Made by a program: the position numbers and the translations under genes | From: an uncultured Bryobacteraceae bacterium | GTDB taxonomy: Bacteria > Acidobacteriota > Terriglobia > Bryobacterales > Bryobacteraceae | Reading direction: 5' to 3' | Assembly: GCA_938027685.1 (NCBI GenBank) | Contig: CALJAM010000009.1 | Coordinates: 62,001 to 126,000 of the forward strand | DNA length: 64,000 nucleotides | The notes under the pieces: model-generated | The model's input: only the letters and a program-made list of their open reading frames with translations | Database searches by the model: none | What the model was told of the DNA's origin: nothing | Shown here: piece after piece, positions 9,728-17,635 of the stretch | Numbering within the stretch: the stretch's first letter is position 1 | Layout: each line of letters starts with the position of its first letter

Positions 9728-10198
9728 ATGGAAGGCGACCGCAAGTATCGCCAGCGCGGCTACATGGAGTATGACCGGGATACGCGGGAACCCGGGCGTA
9801 AACGCGAGGAAGGACGGCGCTCGGGTCCCCGCCTGCCTATCGACGTGACGGGCCCGCGTCTGCCCCGTCTCGTACAGACCGTGACGGCGGCCCGCTGTTA
9901 CAACTGTTCGGTAGCCCTCCCGCCCGGCACGGACTTTAACGGCAACTGCCCGAAGTGCGGCGCGGCGTTGCACTGCTGCAAGCAGTGCGCCCATTTCGAG
10001 CCGTCCACCCGCTTCCAGTGCCTGAAGCCCATCCCGGAACGCATAGCGGCCAAGGACAAGGCCAATCAATGCACGTGGTTCGAGCCGCGACTTACCGTGG
10101 CGCGTGAAGCCAGCAGCGTGAACGCGCCCCTGGTCGGCGGCGGGCCGCGCACCCCGGCCGATGCACGGTTGGCCTTCGACAGCCTCTTCAAGAAGTAA
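9728..10198 (+). CDS. Small zinc-ribbon protein
   Basis: A 156-residue soluble protein of unknown function. The N-terminal 50 residues are highly charged and probably disordered. A Cys-rich centre follows, with CYNCS, CPKCG, CCKQC and a lone Cys in FQCLKP, which could hold one or two zinc ions. The chosen ATG at 9728 is preceded by AGGAG about 12 bases upstream; a later ATG at 9764 and an upstream in-frame start at 9629 are alternatives. The tail ends LAFDSLFKK. Proteins of this outline occur in Acidobacteriota without a known role; I cannot assign one. The neighbours do not help, since it lies between two plus-strand metabolic genes with wide spacers. Confidence 0.7.
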   Translation: MEGDRKYRQRGYMEYDRDTREPGRKREEGRRSGPRLPIDVTGPRLPRLVQTVTAARCYNCSVALPPGTDFNGNCPKCGAALHCCKQCAHFEPSTRFQCLKPIPERIAAKDKANQCTWFEPRLTVAREASSVNAPLVGGGPRTPADARLAFDSLFKK

Positions 10199-10277
10199 AC
10201 CGCTCGCGCAGGGGGCGCTGCACGGGGGCTGACTCGCGCGGCGTCGAATCGGAAAGCGGCGGTAGAATCATGAGCTT

Positions 10278-11312
10278 ATGCGTGTCGCCGAGCTGTACGA
10301 ACACCGCCGTTTTCGCATCACCGAGCAGCCCGTACCGGAACCGGGCCCGGGTCAGGTACTCGCCCGCGTACTTGCCGTCGGGACCTGCGGCTCCGATCTG
10401 CACTATTTCTCCGAGGGCGGCATCGGAGATACTCCGTGCGTCTACCCGCAGGTGCTGGGGCACGAACCGGTCGGAGAGGTGGTCAGGCTCGGCCCCGGAG
10501 TGACGGGATGGCAGCCCGGAGACCGTGTGGCGCTGGAACCCGCCATCTACTGCTATCACTGCGAATACTGCCTGAGCGGCCGACATAACGTGTGCGCCCA
10601 CATCCGCTTCATGAGCATGCCGGGCGAGCCGGGGTTCTTCCGGGAGTACGCGGTCGTGCCCGCGCAAAACCTCCTGCCCCTTCCGGCGGCGGTCTCGCTC
10701 GAGCAGAGTACCCTGTTCGAGCCGCTCTCCATTGCGTTGCACTCGATGAAGTTCGTGGCTCTGCGGCCGGGCGAGCGCGTAGCGGTGTTCGGCGCGGGGC
10801 CGATCGGCCTTCTTACGATCGCGGTGCTGAAACTCTCGGGCGCCATGCGCGTGTTCGCCGTCGAGCCGGTCGCCGCCCGCCGTGCGCTCGCTCGTCACGT
10901 CGGGGCCGACGAGACCTTCGACCCCGGGGCCGTCGATCCCGTTCGGGAGATCCTCGCGGCCACCGCCGGCCGTGGAGTGGACGTAGCCATCGATTGCGCC
11001 TGCAAAGGGCCCACGATCAACCAGTGCCTGGCCGTGGCGCGCAACGGAGGCCGTGTGGTGATCACAGGCATCCCCACGACGGTCCAGGTGAGCCTCGACT
11101 ATCACGTCATTCGCCGCAAGGAACTCGTGCTTTATAACGTCCGGCGCTCCAATCACGATTCCGAGACGGCTCTGGAGTTGCTTCGCGAGCGCCCCGCCCT
11201 TTTCGGCCCCATCGTCACGCACCGTATGCCCCTGGAGGAGATTCAGCAAGGCTTCGAAATGCTCGAGCGATACGCGGACGGCGTAGGCAAGCTGGTCTTC
11301 CTGCCTTCCTGA
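10278..11312 (+). CDS. Zinc-dependent medium-chain alcohol/polyol dehydrogenase
   Basis: A 344-residue MDR-family dehydrogenase of the sorbitol / threonine dehydrogenase type, oxidising a polyol or alcohol with NAD(P). It shows the catalytic zinc region GTCGSDLHYF, the GHE motif (LGHEPVGEV), the four structural-zinc Cys in CYHCEYC and HNVC, and the Rossmann VFGAGPIG near residue 175. The start is the ATG at 10278. A TAGAAT box ends nine bases before it and there is no Shine-Dalgarno sequence, so the transcript may be leaderless or nearly so. The substrate cannot be told from sequence. It converges on the secreted amidohydrolase. Confidence 0.9.
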   Translation: MRVAELYEHRRFRITEQPVPEPGPGQVLARVLAVGTCGSDLHYFSEGGIGDTPCVYPQVLGHEPVGEVVRLGPGVTGWQPGDRVALEPAIYCYHCEYCLSGRHNVCAHIRFMSMPGEPGFFREYAVVPAQNLLPLPAAVSLEQSTLFEPLSIALHSMKFVALRPGERVAVFGAGPIGLLTIAVLKLSGAMRVFAVEPVAARRALARHVGADETFDPGAVDPVREILAATAGRGVDVAIDCACKGPTINQCLAVARNGGRVVITGIPTTVQVSLDYHVIRRKELVLYNVRRSNHDSETALELLRERPALFGPIVTHRMPLEEIQQGFEMLERYADGVGKLVFLPS

Positions 11313-11330
11313 GCCTGCCCTGAATCTAAC

Positions 11331-12503
11331 TCAGGACAGTCCCAGCAGGCGCCGTGCGTTCTCGTAGTAAATCTTGCGCAGGATTCCCTCGGGCAGGCCC
11401 AGTCCGTAAATTCTCCAGCGGCCCTGCGGCGGGATCCTGGCCGGCGCGTAATCGAAGTACTCGTCCTCGGTCTCCAGGAAGCGGTAGTAGATCTCGTAGA
11501 GCTCGTCGCAAAAGATCTGCTGCGGATACTCCTCGCCGCGAGGCACCGCGTCGGTTCCGAAGAGGATGCGGTCCTGGTACTTCTCGAAGAAGCGGCGCGC
11601 GGTGCGCGGCTGCCGGCCGAGCTCCCCGATGCGCGCTCCGAACTCGACCCACATGTTCGGGTAGCGGTCCATCCACTCCGAAACCGTGCCCAAGTCCTCG
11701 GCTACGGCCATGTGAAGGCAGACGAATTGGGTCTTGGGGTGGCGCGCCATGACGCGGTTGCGTGCCTCGTGCAGCTCTCGGCTGGTGGGGAAATCTTTCC
11801 CGTAAAACGACCAGTCGGGATGCGCGTGCAGCTCTTCCCAACGCTCGTTGAAGCGGTCGATGGGCAGGAAGAATGCTTCGGGATCCGAAGTATGGATGGC
11901 GACGGGCATCTTGAGGGCCCCGGCTGCCTCCCACATGGGGTCGAATCGGCGGTCGTCCACCTTGATGAGCGGACCGGTGGTGACGTTCTCGCGCAGGTAC
12001 AGGCCCAGCGTCTTGAGCACTTTCAGCCCCCGCGCTCCCGCCTTGTGCGCCCGCTCGATTTCGTCGGCCTGCAGCTTGGGGTAGGACGGATCCGCCACCT
12101 GGTTCCACCAGGGCTCGGTGAAGACCAGGAACCTGTCCGGATAGGGCTTGTGCCAGACGCGCAGGACTTCCTCGAGCACGGCTCCGCGGCCGCCCGTCAG
12201 ATTGACCATCATGCGGATGTTCTTGCGCTCCATGACGGGTAGAATTTCTTCCGGCTGCGCCGGGAACTCCGGTCCGCCTTCCTTGCCGGGGCCGGGCGAC
12301 CACGACAGGTGCGCGTGAAAGTCGATCACCGGGAAGCGCGCCCGCTCCACCCGAGTTTCCTTTACGCGCAACATGCTGCGCGGTTCGAAATCGCTGAGCC
12401 GCAGGTCCGTCTCCTTGACGCCCCGTGCTCGTTCCTGCGAGCTGAACTGGGCGCTCATCCCCGTGAGACCCGCGGCCAGTCCGAGCCAGGTCCTTCTGTT
12501 CAT
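11331..12503 (-). CDS. Secreted amidohydrolase-2 family protein
   Basis: A 390-residue metal-dependent TIM-barrel hydrolase with an export signal of the form MNRRTWLGLAAGLTGMSA. The metal-binding HxH appears as DFHAHLSW near residue 60, followed by IHTSDPEAFF, VCLHMA and a late FGTDAVPRGEEYP carrying the conserved Asp. Relatives decarboxylate or hydrolyse small organic acids and lactones. The start overlaps the stop of the upstream DUF5107-TPR gene by four bases (ATGA), so translation is coupled and the two products probably work in one extracytoplasmic process. The substrate is unknown. The final residues, NARRLLGLS, are the usual family ending. Confidence 0.88.
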   Translation of the reverse strand: MNRRTWLGLAAGLTGMSAQFSSQERARGVKETDLRLSDFEPRSMLRVKETRVERARFPVIDFHAHLSWSPGPGKEGGPEFPAQPEEILPVMERKNIRMMVNLTGGRGAVLEEVLRVWHKPYPDRFLVFTEPWWNQVADPSYPKLQADEIERAHKAGARGLKVLKTLGLYLRENVTTGPLIKVDDRRFDPMWEAAGALKMPVAIHTSDPEAFFLPIDRFNERWEELHAHPDWSFYGKDFPTSRELHEARNRVMARHPKTQFVCLHMAVAEDLGTVSEWMDRYPNMWVEFGARIGELGRQPRTARRFFEKYQDRILFGTDAVPRGEEYPQQIFCDELYEIYYRFLETEDEYFDYAPARIPPQGRWRIYGLGLPEGILRKIYYENARRLLGLS

Positions 12504-15472
12504 CGTTCAACCCCCCGGAGCTTCGAAAGCCTTTCGATTGCGCGCGCCTTCAGCTCGGCCAGCTCGGCCGGCGGTTTCGAGGGTTCCGTGGGTACCTCTA
12601 CGACAGCCGAAGCTGCCTGCCGCCACCACTTGAGCGCCTCCTGCACTCGTCCAGCTGCTTCGAGCGACTCGGCCGCTGCGACCCACTCCCGGATGGTTTC
12701 ATCGAGCGGCGGCCGTCCAACGCCCAGGTTCCGCGGGTATTCCGCTGCGCGCAGGAAGGCGCGAGCCGCTTCCTCATGACGGCCTGCTTGCTGGTGCTCC
12801 GCTGCCAGCCCGCGCCAGGCCCGCCGATAGAGCGCCAAGGCGGAGGTCTCGCCCTCGCCGGTGACGAATTGCGTGTTCTCGAGCAGCGGAATGGCCTCGC
12901 CAAAACGACCGGCGTCGATGTACGCAGCAGCGAGCGCTTGCACCACGACCGAGCGGTCCCGCACTTCCGGCGGGGCCTTTTCGAGCAGCTCAATGCGAGC
13001 ACGGTGATCGTTCATCCGGGCCAGCACCGCTGCGAGTTCCACGTAGAGGCGATGCTGCTGGGGCCAGAGTTCGATGGCCCGGCGGTAGTGGGTGACGGCT
13101 CCAGCGCGGCCGGCCTCCTCGCGCGCCAGGGCCTGCGCAAGGTTGCGGTGGGCCAGCGCGTTGGATGGCTCCAGACGGATGGCCTCGCGCCACGCAGCGA
13201 TCGCTTCCGCGATGCGAAAATTCGCTGCCAACGCGTTCCCCAGGTAATAGGCGGCCCGACCGTCAGCAGGATCGGCCTTGCGCGCCGCCTCGAGCAAGAC
13301 AATCTCTTCGACGCGGTGCGGGAAAACGTAAGCAACCTCGCCCCGGGCTGCGATCTCGTAGCGCCCGGCCGCGTAGGCGAGCATGGGATGATTGCGATGG
13401 CGCTTCAGGCCCTCCTCGAGCGCTTCCGCGGCCTCTTGTTTGCGGCCGCACGCAAGGTAGTCGAACGCCAGCTCGAGGACGGAATCCGGCTCCCGCGAGA
13501 GCAGCCGCCAGAGCTCGGAGCGACTCTTCTCAGCGGCGTCGCGCGCGCCCGCGGCTTCAAGAATACGCGCCTGTTCACTCAGCGCCCAGTAATCCAGCGG
13601 GGCCGTCGCCGTCACCTCTTCGATGCGACGGCGTGCCTCGTCGGCTCGGCCCGCGAGACGTAAAGCCAAGGCTAGGGCGGTGCGCGCTTTCAAGTCGCGG
13701 GGTTCCAGCAGCGCGGCCTGCTCGAGGTGGCCTACGGCCTCAGCGATACGGCCTGCGGCCAGCGCCATCTCGCCGAGCACGTAGCGTGCCAGAGCCTCGC
13801 GGTGTCCGGTCCGCACGCACCACCAAAGTTCGTCCGCCGCCTCCCGCTCCCTGCCTTGCGCTCGCCGCACGAGTCCCAAATAATAGTGCGCGTCGCCGCC
13901 CTCGGGATTGCGACGGAGGGCAGCCTCCAGGTGCCTCGCAGCCGTGTCGTACTCGCCGGTCCGGTAGTAGCTCAGGCCCAGGGCGATGTGCGCGGCTGCG
14001 AAGCCGGGATCGCGCTCGAGCGCTCGCTCATAGGCCGCCCGAGCCTGCAGCAGCCGGCCTTCCTTGTCAGCCTCCATGCCCTCCAACCATGCCTGCTCCG
14101 CGCTGGGCTGGCCGGGGGTGTCAGCGGCGGGCGGCTTGGCCGGCTCAAAATCCGGGTTGCCATCGAGGGGCGTGTCGCTCGAATAAGCGATGATCTCGCG
14201 TCCCGCCGCCATCAGGCGCGCCGTGACGCTCGGGACACCCGGCAGTTCGGCCGCCTCATGAAACGGCGTCGCAGGATCCAGCGATAGCCGGCGGCTGAAG
14301 AGGACCTGGCCTGCCGCCTCCAGCCGCAGTTCGGCGTTCGGCAGGCGGCGATTCACGTTGACGGCGACCCTCCAGCGATCGCCATCACGGACCAACCGCA
14401 TTGCCGCCTCGGCATTGGCTTCGCTGAAGGGACCCCCGAGCCTGTTCACCGGGAACCAATAAAGCGTGAAGCTCTCGACGCGGTGCGGCGCCAACCACTC
14501 GTGTTTCATCTGAGTCTCGTAACGGCCGGACTGGAACTCGACGTACTGACCGTCGGTGTCGGTCAACTTCTCGACCCAGATGGCGCCGCTGTCGGCCGTG
14601 CCCCAGGTCCACGTTTTCTTGCCGGGAACCTCGCGATGATCGGCGACGTGCACGACGCCCCAGTCAGCCTTCTCGTAATAGACCCCCATGAAATCGCGGT
14701 ACGACCGGCGCGCGAACAGCGATAGCGCGTTGGGCACCTCACGGTAGAGGCTGAGATCCACGCCGCGGTGCACCGGGAAGGAGAACACCGGCCAGAACAC
14801 GTGCGGATAGGCCTCGCGCATCGGGTAAACAAAACGCATGTCATCGGCGGCCGGCGCAGCGGCGGTAGCCCAGAACCAGTACCACCCGGGGATCTCGCGG
14901 CGGTTGTTGAGCAGCACACGCGTCTGGACCCGCTTGAGGCCGGGTTCCAGGCAGATCGCCACTGCCCAGTGCATGCGCTGGATGCGTTCGGTGTCGCCGA
15001 CGACGGTGCAGGCTGAGCCGCCGGCCTCCGTGCGCAGCGTGTAGTCGACAGGCGAAACCGTGGTCACGGTGTGCCCGTCGGGGAAGTTCCATTCGATGCC
15101 GCCCGAAGTCCAGGCGCCGCGCAGGCCGACCAGTCCGTATTTGACCACGTGGTTCGTGTACAGAACATCGCGGCTGGCGGTCTTGTCGTATATCGCGTAG
15201 AGCTTGCCGCCCAGTTCGGGCAGGACGGTCACCCGGAGAAATTCGTTCTCGATGAACACCGCACGCCAGCTCTTCTCCACACGGCGGTTGGTGATTTCAT
15301 CCAGCCGGGTGTACGGGTAGATCGGCCGGCGGCTCATGTAAGGGAAGACGGGCAGGGGGTCTTCCGCTCCCAACTGGTATGTCGGCAGGGTCAGCGTGCC
15401 TTCCCATACTCGGGAAGCGTCGGCGGCGTAGGAGAGAGCGGCTGCCGCCAAGAGGAATCCGAGGCGCATCAC
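12500..15472 (-). CDS. Secreted DUF5107 and TPR-repeat protein
   Basis: A 990-residue exported protein beginning MMRLGFLLAAAALSYA, a signal peptide. Residues about 30-340 match the DUF5107 type: PIYPYTRLDEIT, then VTVLPELGGKLYAIYDK, GGIEWNFPDGH and WYWFWATAAAPA. This fold resembles galactose mutarotase and suggests carbohydrate binding. From about residue 435 to the end there are TPR repeats, with AAHIALGLSYYRTGEYDTA and DAHYYLGLVRRAQGRE as clear examples. A beta-sandwich-like linker lies between the two parts. It precedes and overlaps the amidohydrolase gene by four bases. The sugar partner is not predictable. Length and domain order match similar acidobacterial proteins as far as I can recall. 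Confidence 0.85.
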   Translation of the reverse strand: MMRLGFLLAAAALSYAADASRVWEGTLTLPTYQLGAEDPLPVFPYMSRRPIYPYTRLDEITNRRVEKSWRAVFIENEFLRVTVLPELGGKLYAIYDKTASRDVLYTNHVVKYGLVGLRGAWTSGGIEWNFPDGHTVTTVSPVDYTLRTEAGGSACTVVGDTERIQRMHWAVAICLEPGLKRVQTRVLLNNRREIPGWYWFWATAAAPAADDMRFVYPMREAYPHVFWPVFSFPVHRGVDLSLYREVPNALSLFARRSYRDFMGVYYEKADWGVVHVADHREVPGKKTWTWGTADSGAIWVEKLTDTDGQYVEFQSGRYETQMKHEWLAPHRVESFTLYWFPVNRLGGPFSEANAEAAMRLVRDGDRWRVAVNVNRRLPNAELRLEAAGQVLFSRRLSLDPATPFHEAAELPGVPSVTARLMAAGREIIAYSSDTPLDGNPDFEPAKPPAADTPGQPSAEQAWLEGMEADKEGRLLQARAAYERALERDPGFAAAHIALGLSYYRTGEYDTAARHLEAALRRNPEGGDAHYYLGLVRRAQGREREAADELWWCVRTGHREALARYVLGEMALAAGRIAEAVGHLEQAALLEPRDLKARTALALALRLAGRADEARRRIEEVTATAPLDYWALSEQARILEAAGARDAAEKSRSELWRLLSREPDSVLELAFDYLACGRKQEAAEALEEGLKRHRNHPMLAYAAGRYEIAARGEVAYVFPHRVEEIVLLEAARKADPADGRAAYYLGNALAANFRIAEAIAAWREAIRLEPSNALAHRNLAQALAREEAGRAGAVTHYRRAIELWPQQHRLYVELAAVLARMNDHRARIELLEKAPPEVRDRSVVVQALAAAYIDAGRFGEAIPLLENTQFVTGEGETSALALYRRAWRGLAAEHQQAGRHEEAARAFLRAAEYPRNLGVGRPPLDETIREWVAAAESLEAAGRVQEALKWWRQAASAVVEVPTEPSKPPAELAELKARAIERLSKLRGVER

Positions 15473-15551
15473 GGCCCGATCTTAGCAAGAAAGGCGCGGA
15501 CACGACTAGCTGCGTCGGCGAACCCTTTGGGGGATCTTCAGGCGGGCCGGC

Positions 15552-15627
15552 TGGAGCGGGAGACGGGACTCGAACCCGCGACATCGACCTTGGCAAGGTC
15601 GCACTCTACCAACTGAGTTACTCCCGC
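15552..15627 (-). tRNA. tRNA-Gly (GCC anticodon)
   Basis: On the minus strand a complete 76-base cloverleaf can be drawn. The acceptor stem GCGGGAG pairs with CTCCCGC, the D arm reads ACTC-AGTTGGTA-GAGT, the anticodon stem CGACC/GGTCG holds the loop TTGCCAA with anticodon GCC, and the T arm has the invariant TTCGAGT loop. The discriminator base is T and CCA is encoded in the genome. A TTGACA/CAAAAT promoter lies just upstream at 15639-15668. It stands alone, with no tRNA neighbour. Confidence 0.97.
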
Positions 15628-15638
15628 ATCCGATGACT

Positions 15639-15668
15639 ATTTTGCCTCTTCCCGGGGCTGCTTGTCAA
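15639..15668 (-). promoter_or_regulatory. Promoter of tRNA-Gly
   Basis: Minus-strand TTGACA at 15663-15668 and CAAAAT at 15639-15644 are separated by 18 bases. The predicted start point is about five bases before the mature 5' end of the tRNA. The -35 matches consensus fully and the -10 at four of six positions. Confidence 0.6.
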
Positions 15669-15787
15669 TGGCCTGCCTTCCCCCTCGCGTACGCTTGCCT
15701 CCCTGACTTTATCGAGGAGCGCTCGTTACCCACCGTGCGTCCCGGGGGTGGCTGCCGGGCCGATCAACGGTTACAATTGAAGCCGTC

Positions 15788-16696
15788 ATGCGCGTTTTGA
15801 TCACCGGCGGTACGGGGCTGATAGGAACCGCCCTGGCTCGTCGTCTGACGAAAGTCGGCTTTGAGGTGCTGGTGACGGGCCGCCGGGCCCCCGCCGTGCT
15901 GCCGCCGGGTGTGTCTTTTATCGGTTGGGAGACGGAAAGGCCGTTGTTGCCCGATGCCGTGCGCGGCGCCTCCGCCGTCGTCCATCTGGTGGGAGAGACC
16001 GTAGCACAGCGGTGGACGGCCGAGGCGAAGGCACGAATGCGGGCCAGCCGCGTCGAGGGCACGCGCCGTCTCGTCGAAACTCTAGCCGGCTGTGACCAAA
16101 GACCGAGTACGCTCGTCTCGGCATCCGCCATCGGCATCTACGGCGACCGGGGCGACGAATGGCTGACGGAGTCGTCGCCACCGGGTGACGGGTTCCTGGC
16201 CCAACTGGCATGCGAATGGGAGCAGGCCGCAAGCCGCGCGAGCGAGCTGAACATCCGTGTGGTCCCGTTGCGGATCGGCCTCGTGCTCGATGCCCGCGGC
16301 GGCGCACTGGCCCGTATGCTTCCGGCGTTCCGCCTGGGTCTGGGGGCGAAGCTGGGCGGCGGTCGGCAGTGGATGTCGTGGATTCACCTCGCCGACCTGG
16401 TCGAGCTGATCGTCCACATCCTCCATCAGGATCGGTTGAGCGGCCCCGTCAACGCGGTGGCGCCGACCCCGGTGACGAACGCGGAATTCACGCGGACGCT
16501 CGCCCGCACGCTGAGAAGACCGGCCGTGCTGTCGGCGCCGGCCCCGCTGCTGCGCCTGGTCTTCGGCGAGATGGCGGCAGTGCTCCTCGCCAGCCAGCGG
16601 GTGCGCCCGCAGGCGGCCCTCCAGAGCGGATTCCGTTTCCGTTACCCCGAACTGGCCCCCGCGTTGGCCGACTTGCTGGGGGTGCGGAGCGGCTGA
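15788..16696 (+). CDS. TIGR01777-family NAD-dependent epimerase
   Basis: A 302-residue extended short-chain dehydrogenase of the SDR39U1 / TIGR01777 type, related to E. coli YfcH; its substrate is not established. MRVLITGGTGLIGTALA is the nucleotide-binding start, followed by VVHLVGETVA, the YGDRGDEWLTESSPPG segment and the strongly conserved WMSWIHLADLVELI near residue 200. The C-terminal DUF1731-like part includes FGEMAAVLLASQRVRP. The ATG at 15788 has no clear Shine-Dalgarno sequence; TACAAT at 15772-15777 ends ten bases upstream, again suggesting a very short leader. The gene is divergent from the tRNA and precedes efp by 53 bases. Confidence 0.92.
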   Translation: MRVLITGGTGLIGTALARRLTKVGFEVLVTGRRAPAVLPPGVSFIGWETERPLLPDAVRGASAVVHLVGETVAQRWTAEAKARMRASRVEGTRRLVETLAGCDQRPSTLVSASAIGIYGDRGDEWLTESSPPGDGFLAQLACEWEQAASRASELNIRVVPLRIGLVLDARGGALARMLPAFRLGLGAKLGGGRQWMSWIHLADLVELIVHILHQDRLSGPVNAVAPTPVTNAEFTRTLARTLRRPAVLSAPAPLLRLVFGEMAAVLLASQRVRPQAALQSGFRFRYPELAPALADLLGVRSG

Positions 16697-16749
16697 CCGG
16701 CCCGTCGCCGCTGTAGTAGTATTCTGGGTGAAACCAGGCGGAGGGAAGG

Positions 16750-17322
16750 ATGGTCGCAGCATCTCAGTTGCGCGCCGGAATGGCGATTCGCTACGAAGGG
16801 CAACTTTACCGCGTGCTGATCGCCGAGTATCATCCGGGGCAGGGGAAGATGGGTGGCGTCACCCACACTCGGCTCAAGAATCTGACCACGGGCAGCATCT
16901 GGGAGCACAGCTTCCGTGCCGATCTGAAGCTGGAAGACCTGCCCATTGAGAAGCAGCCCATGGACTTTCTGTACTCGGACGGAGAGCAATGCCACTTCAT
17001 GAACCCGGAGACTTACGAACAGCTGGCGGTCCCCACGGCCGTGATCGGCGAGCAGGCCAGGCTGCTGCAACCGGAGATGCGGGTGGCGGTGGAGTTCGTC
17101 GAGGGGCAGCCAGTGAACGTTATCCTGCCCGAGATCCTCGAAGTCCGTGTGGCCGACACGGCGCCGCCCTCTCACCAGCAGACCGATAGCGTCTGGAAGC
17201 CGGCACGGCTGGAGAACGGACTGGAAATCATGGTGCCCCAGTTCATCAAGACGGGTGACGTCATCCGGCTCGATGTGGCAGAGCTGAAATACATGGATCG
17301 CGCCAAGGGCGCCAAAGGTTGA
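16750..17322 (+). CDS. efp: Elongation factor P with Gln at the modification-loop tip
   Basis: EF-P enters the ribosomal E site and relieves stalling at polyproline stretches. The 190-residue protein has the three usual beta domains: KOW-like N-terminus, the MDFLYSDGEQCHFMNPETYEQL middle domain, and the C-terminal VPQFIKTGDVIRLD. In E. coli the domain I loop reads PGKG with Lys34 lysylated. Here it reads PGQG followed by KMGG, so Gln31 occupies the modified position, Lys33 comes two residues later, and the loop up to the next TG is two residues longer. EpmA, EpmB and EarP genes are not seen. A strong GGAGGGAAGG precedes the ATG. It leads a tight set with DUF3467 and a glycosyltransferase. Confidence 0.95.
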   Translation: MVAASQLRAGMAIRYEGQLYRVLIAEYHPGQGKMGGVTHTRLKNLTTGSIWEHSFRADLKLEDLPIEKQPMDFLYSDGEQCHFMNPETYEQLAVPTAVIGEQARLLQPEMRVAVEFVEGQPVNVILPEILEVRVADTAPPSHQQTDSVWKPARLENGLEIMVPQFIKTGDVIRLDVAELKYMDRAKGAKG

Positions 17323-17338
17323 ACGGTCCGGAGGCCTT

Positions 17339-17632
17339 ATGTCCTTTCCCCAGAATCCGCCCCGCATCGAGCTGGTCAAGCGGCCCGACTATCGCGAGGA
17401 GTACGCCAACAGCGTGCAGGTCCGCGCCAACCTGTGGGACTTCTTTCTGATTTTCGGGCGCGTGGACCAGACTTCGCCCGACACCGTGCTCATCCACAAC
17501 TTCCAGGGCATTTACGTCAGCCCGCAGCAGGCCAAGGCGCTGCTCAACGTGCTCCAGCAGCACATCAGCCAGTACGAAGCGACCTTCGGCGAAATCCATC
17601 TGGAACCGCAGACCAGCGGGGTCATCCAGTAA
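17339..17632 (+). CDS. DUF3467 protein
   Basis: A 97-residue cytoplasmic protein matching the DUF3467 outline. The SVQVRANLWDFFLIFGR segment is followed by a middle strand with FQGIYVSPQQAKALLNVL, then QHISQYEATFGEI. The function of this family is unknown. It starts 16 bases after efp and ends three bases before the glycosyltransferase start, so the three are probably one transcript. Residue VQ at the tail and the absence of Cys or membrane segments suggest a small soluble partner protein. An AGG-rich GGAGGC precedes the ATG. Confidence 0.85.
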   Translation: MSFPQNPPRIELVKRPDYREEYANSVQVRANLWDFFLIFGRVDQTSPDTVLIHNFQGIYVSPQQAKALLNVLQQHISQYEATFGEIHLEPQTSGVIQ

Positions 17633-17635
17633 CCG

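Noticed and set aside
10188-11249. Minus-strand frame opposite the zinc dehydrogenase
   Set aside because: The plus-strand dehydrogenase has all family motifs; the other strand shows none.
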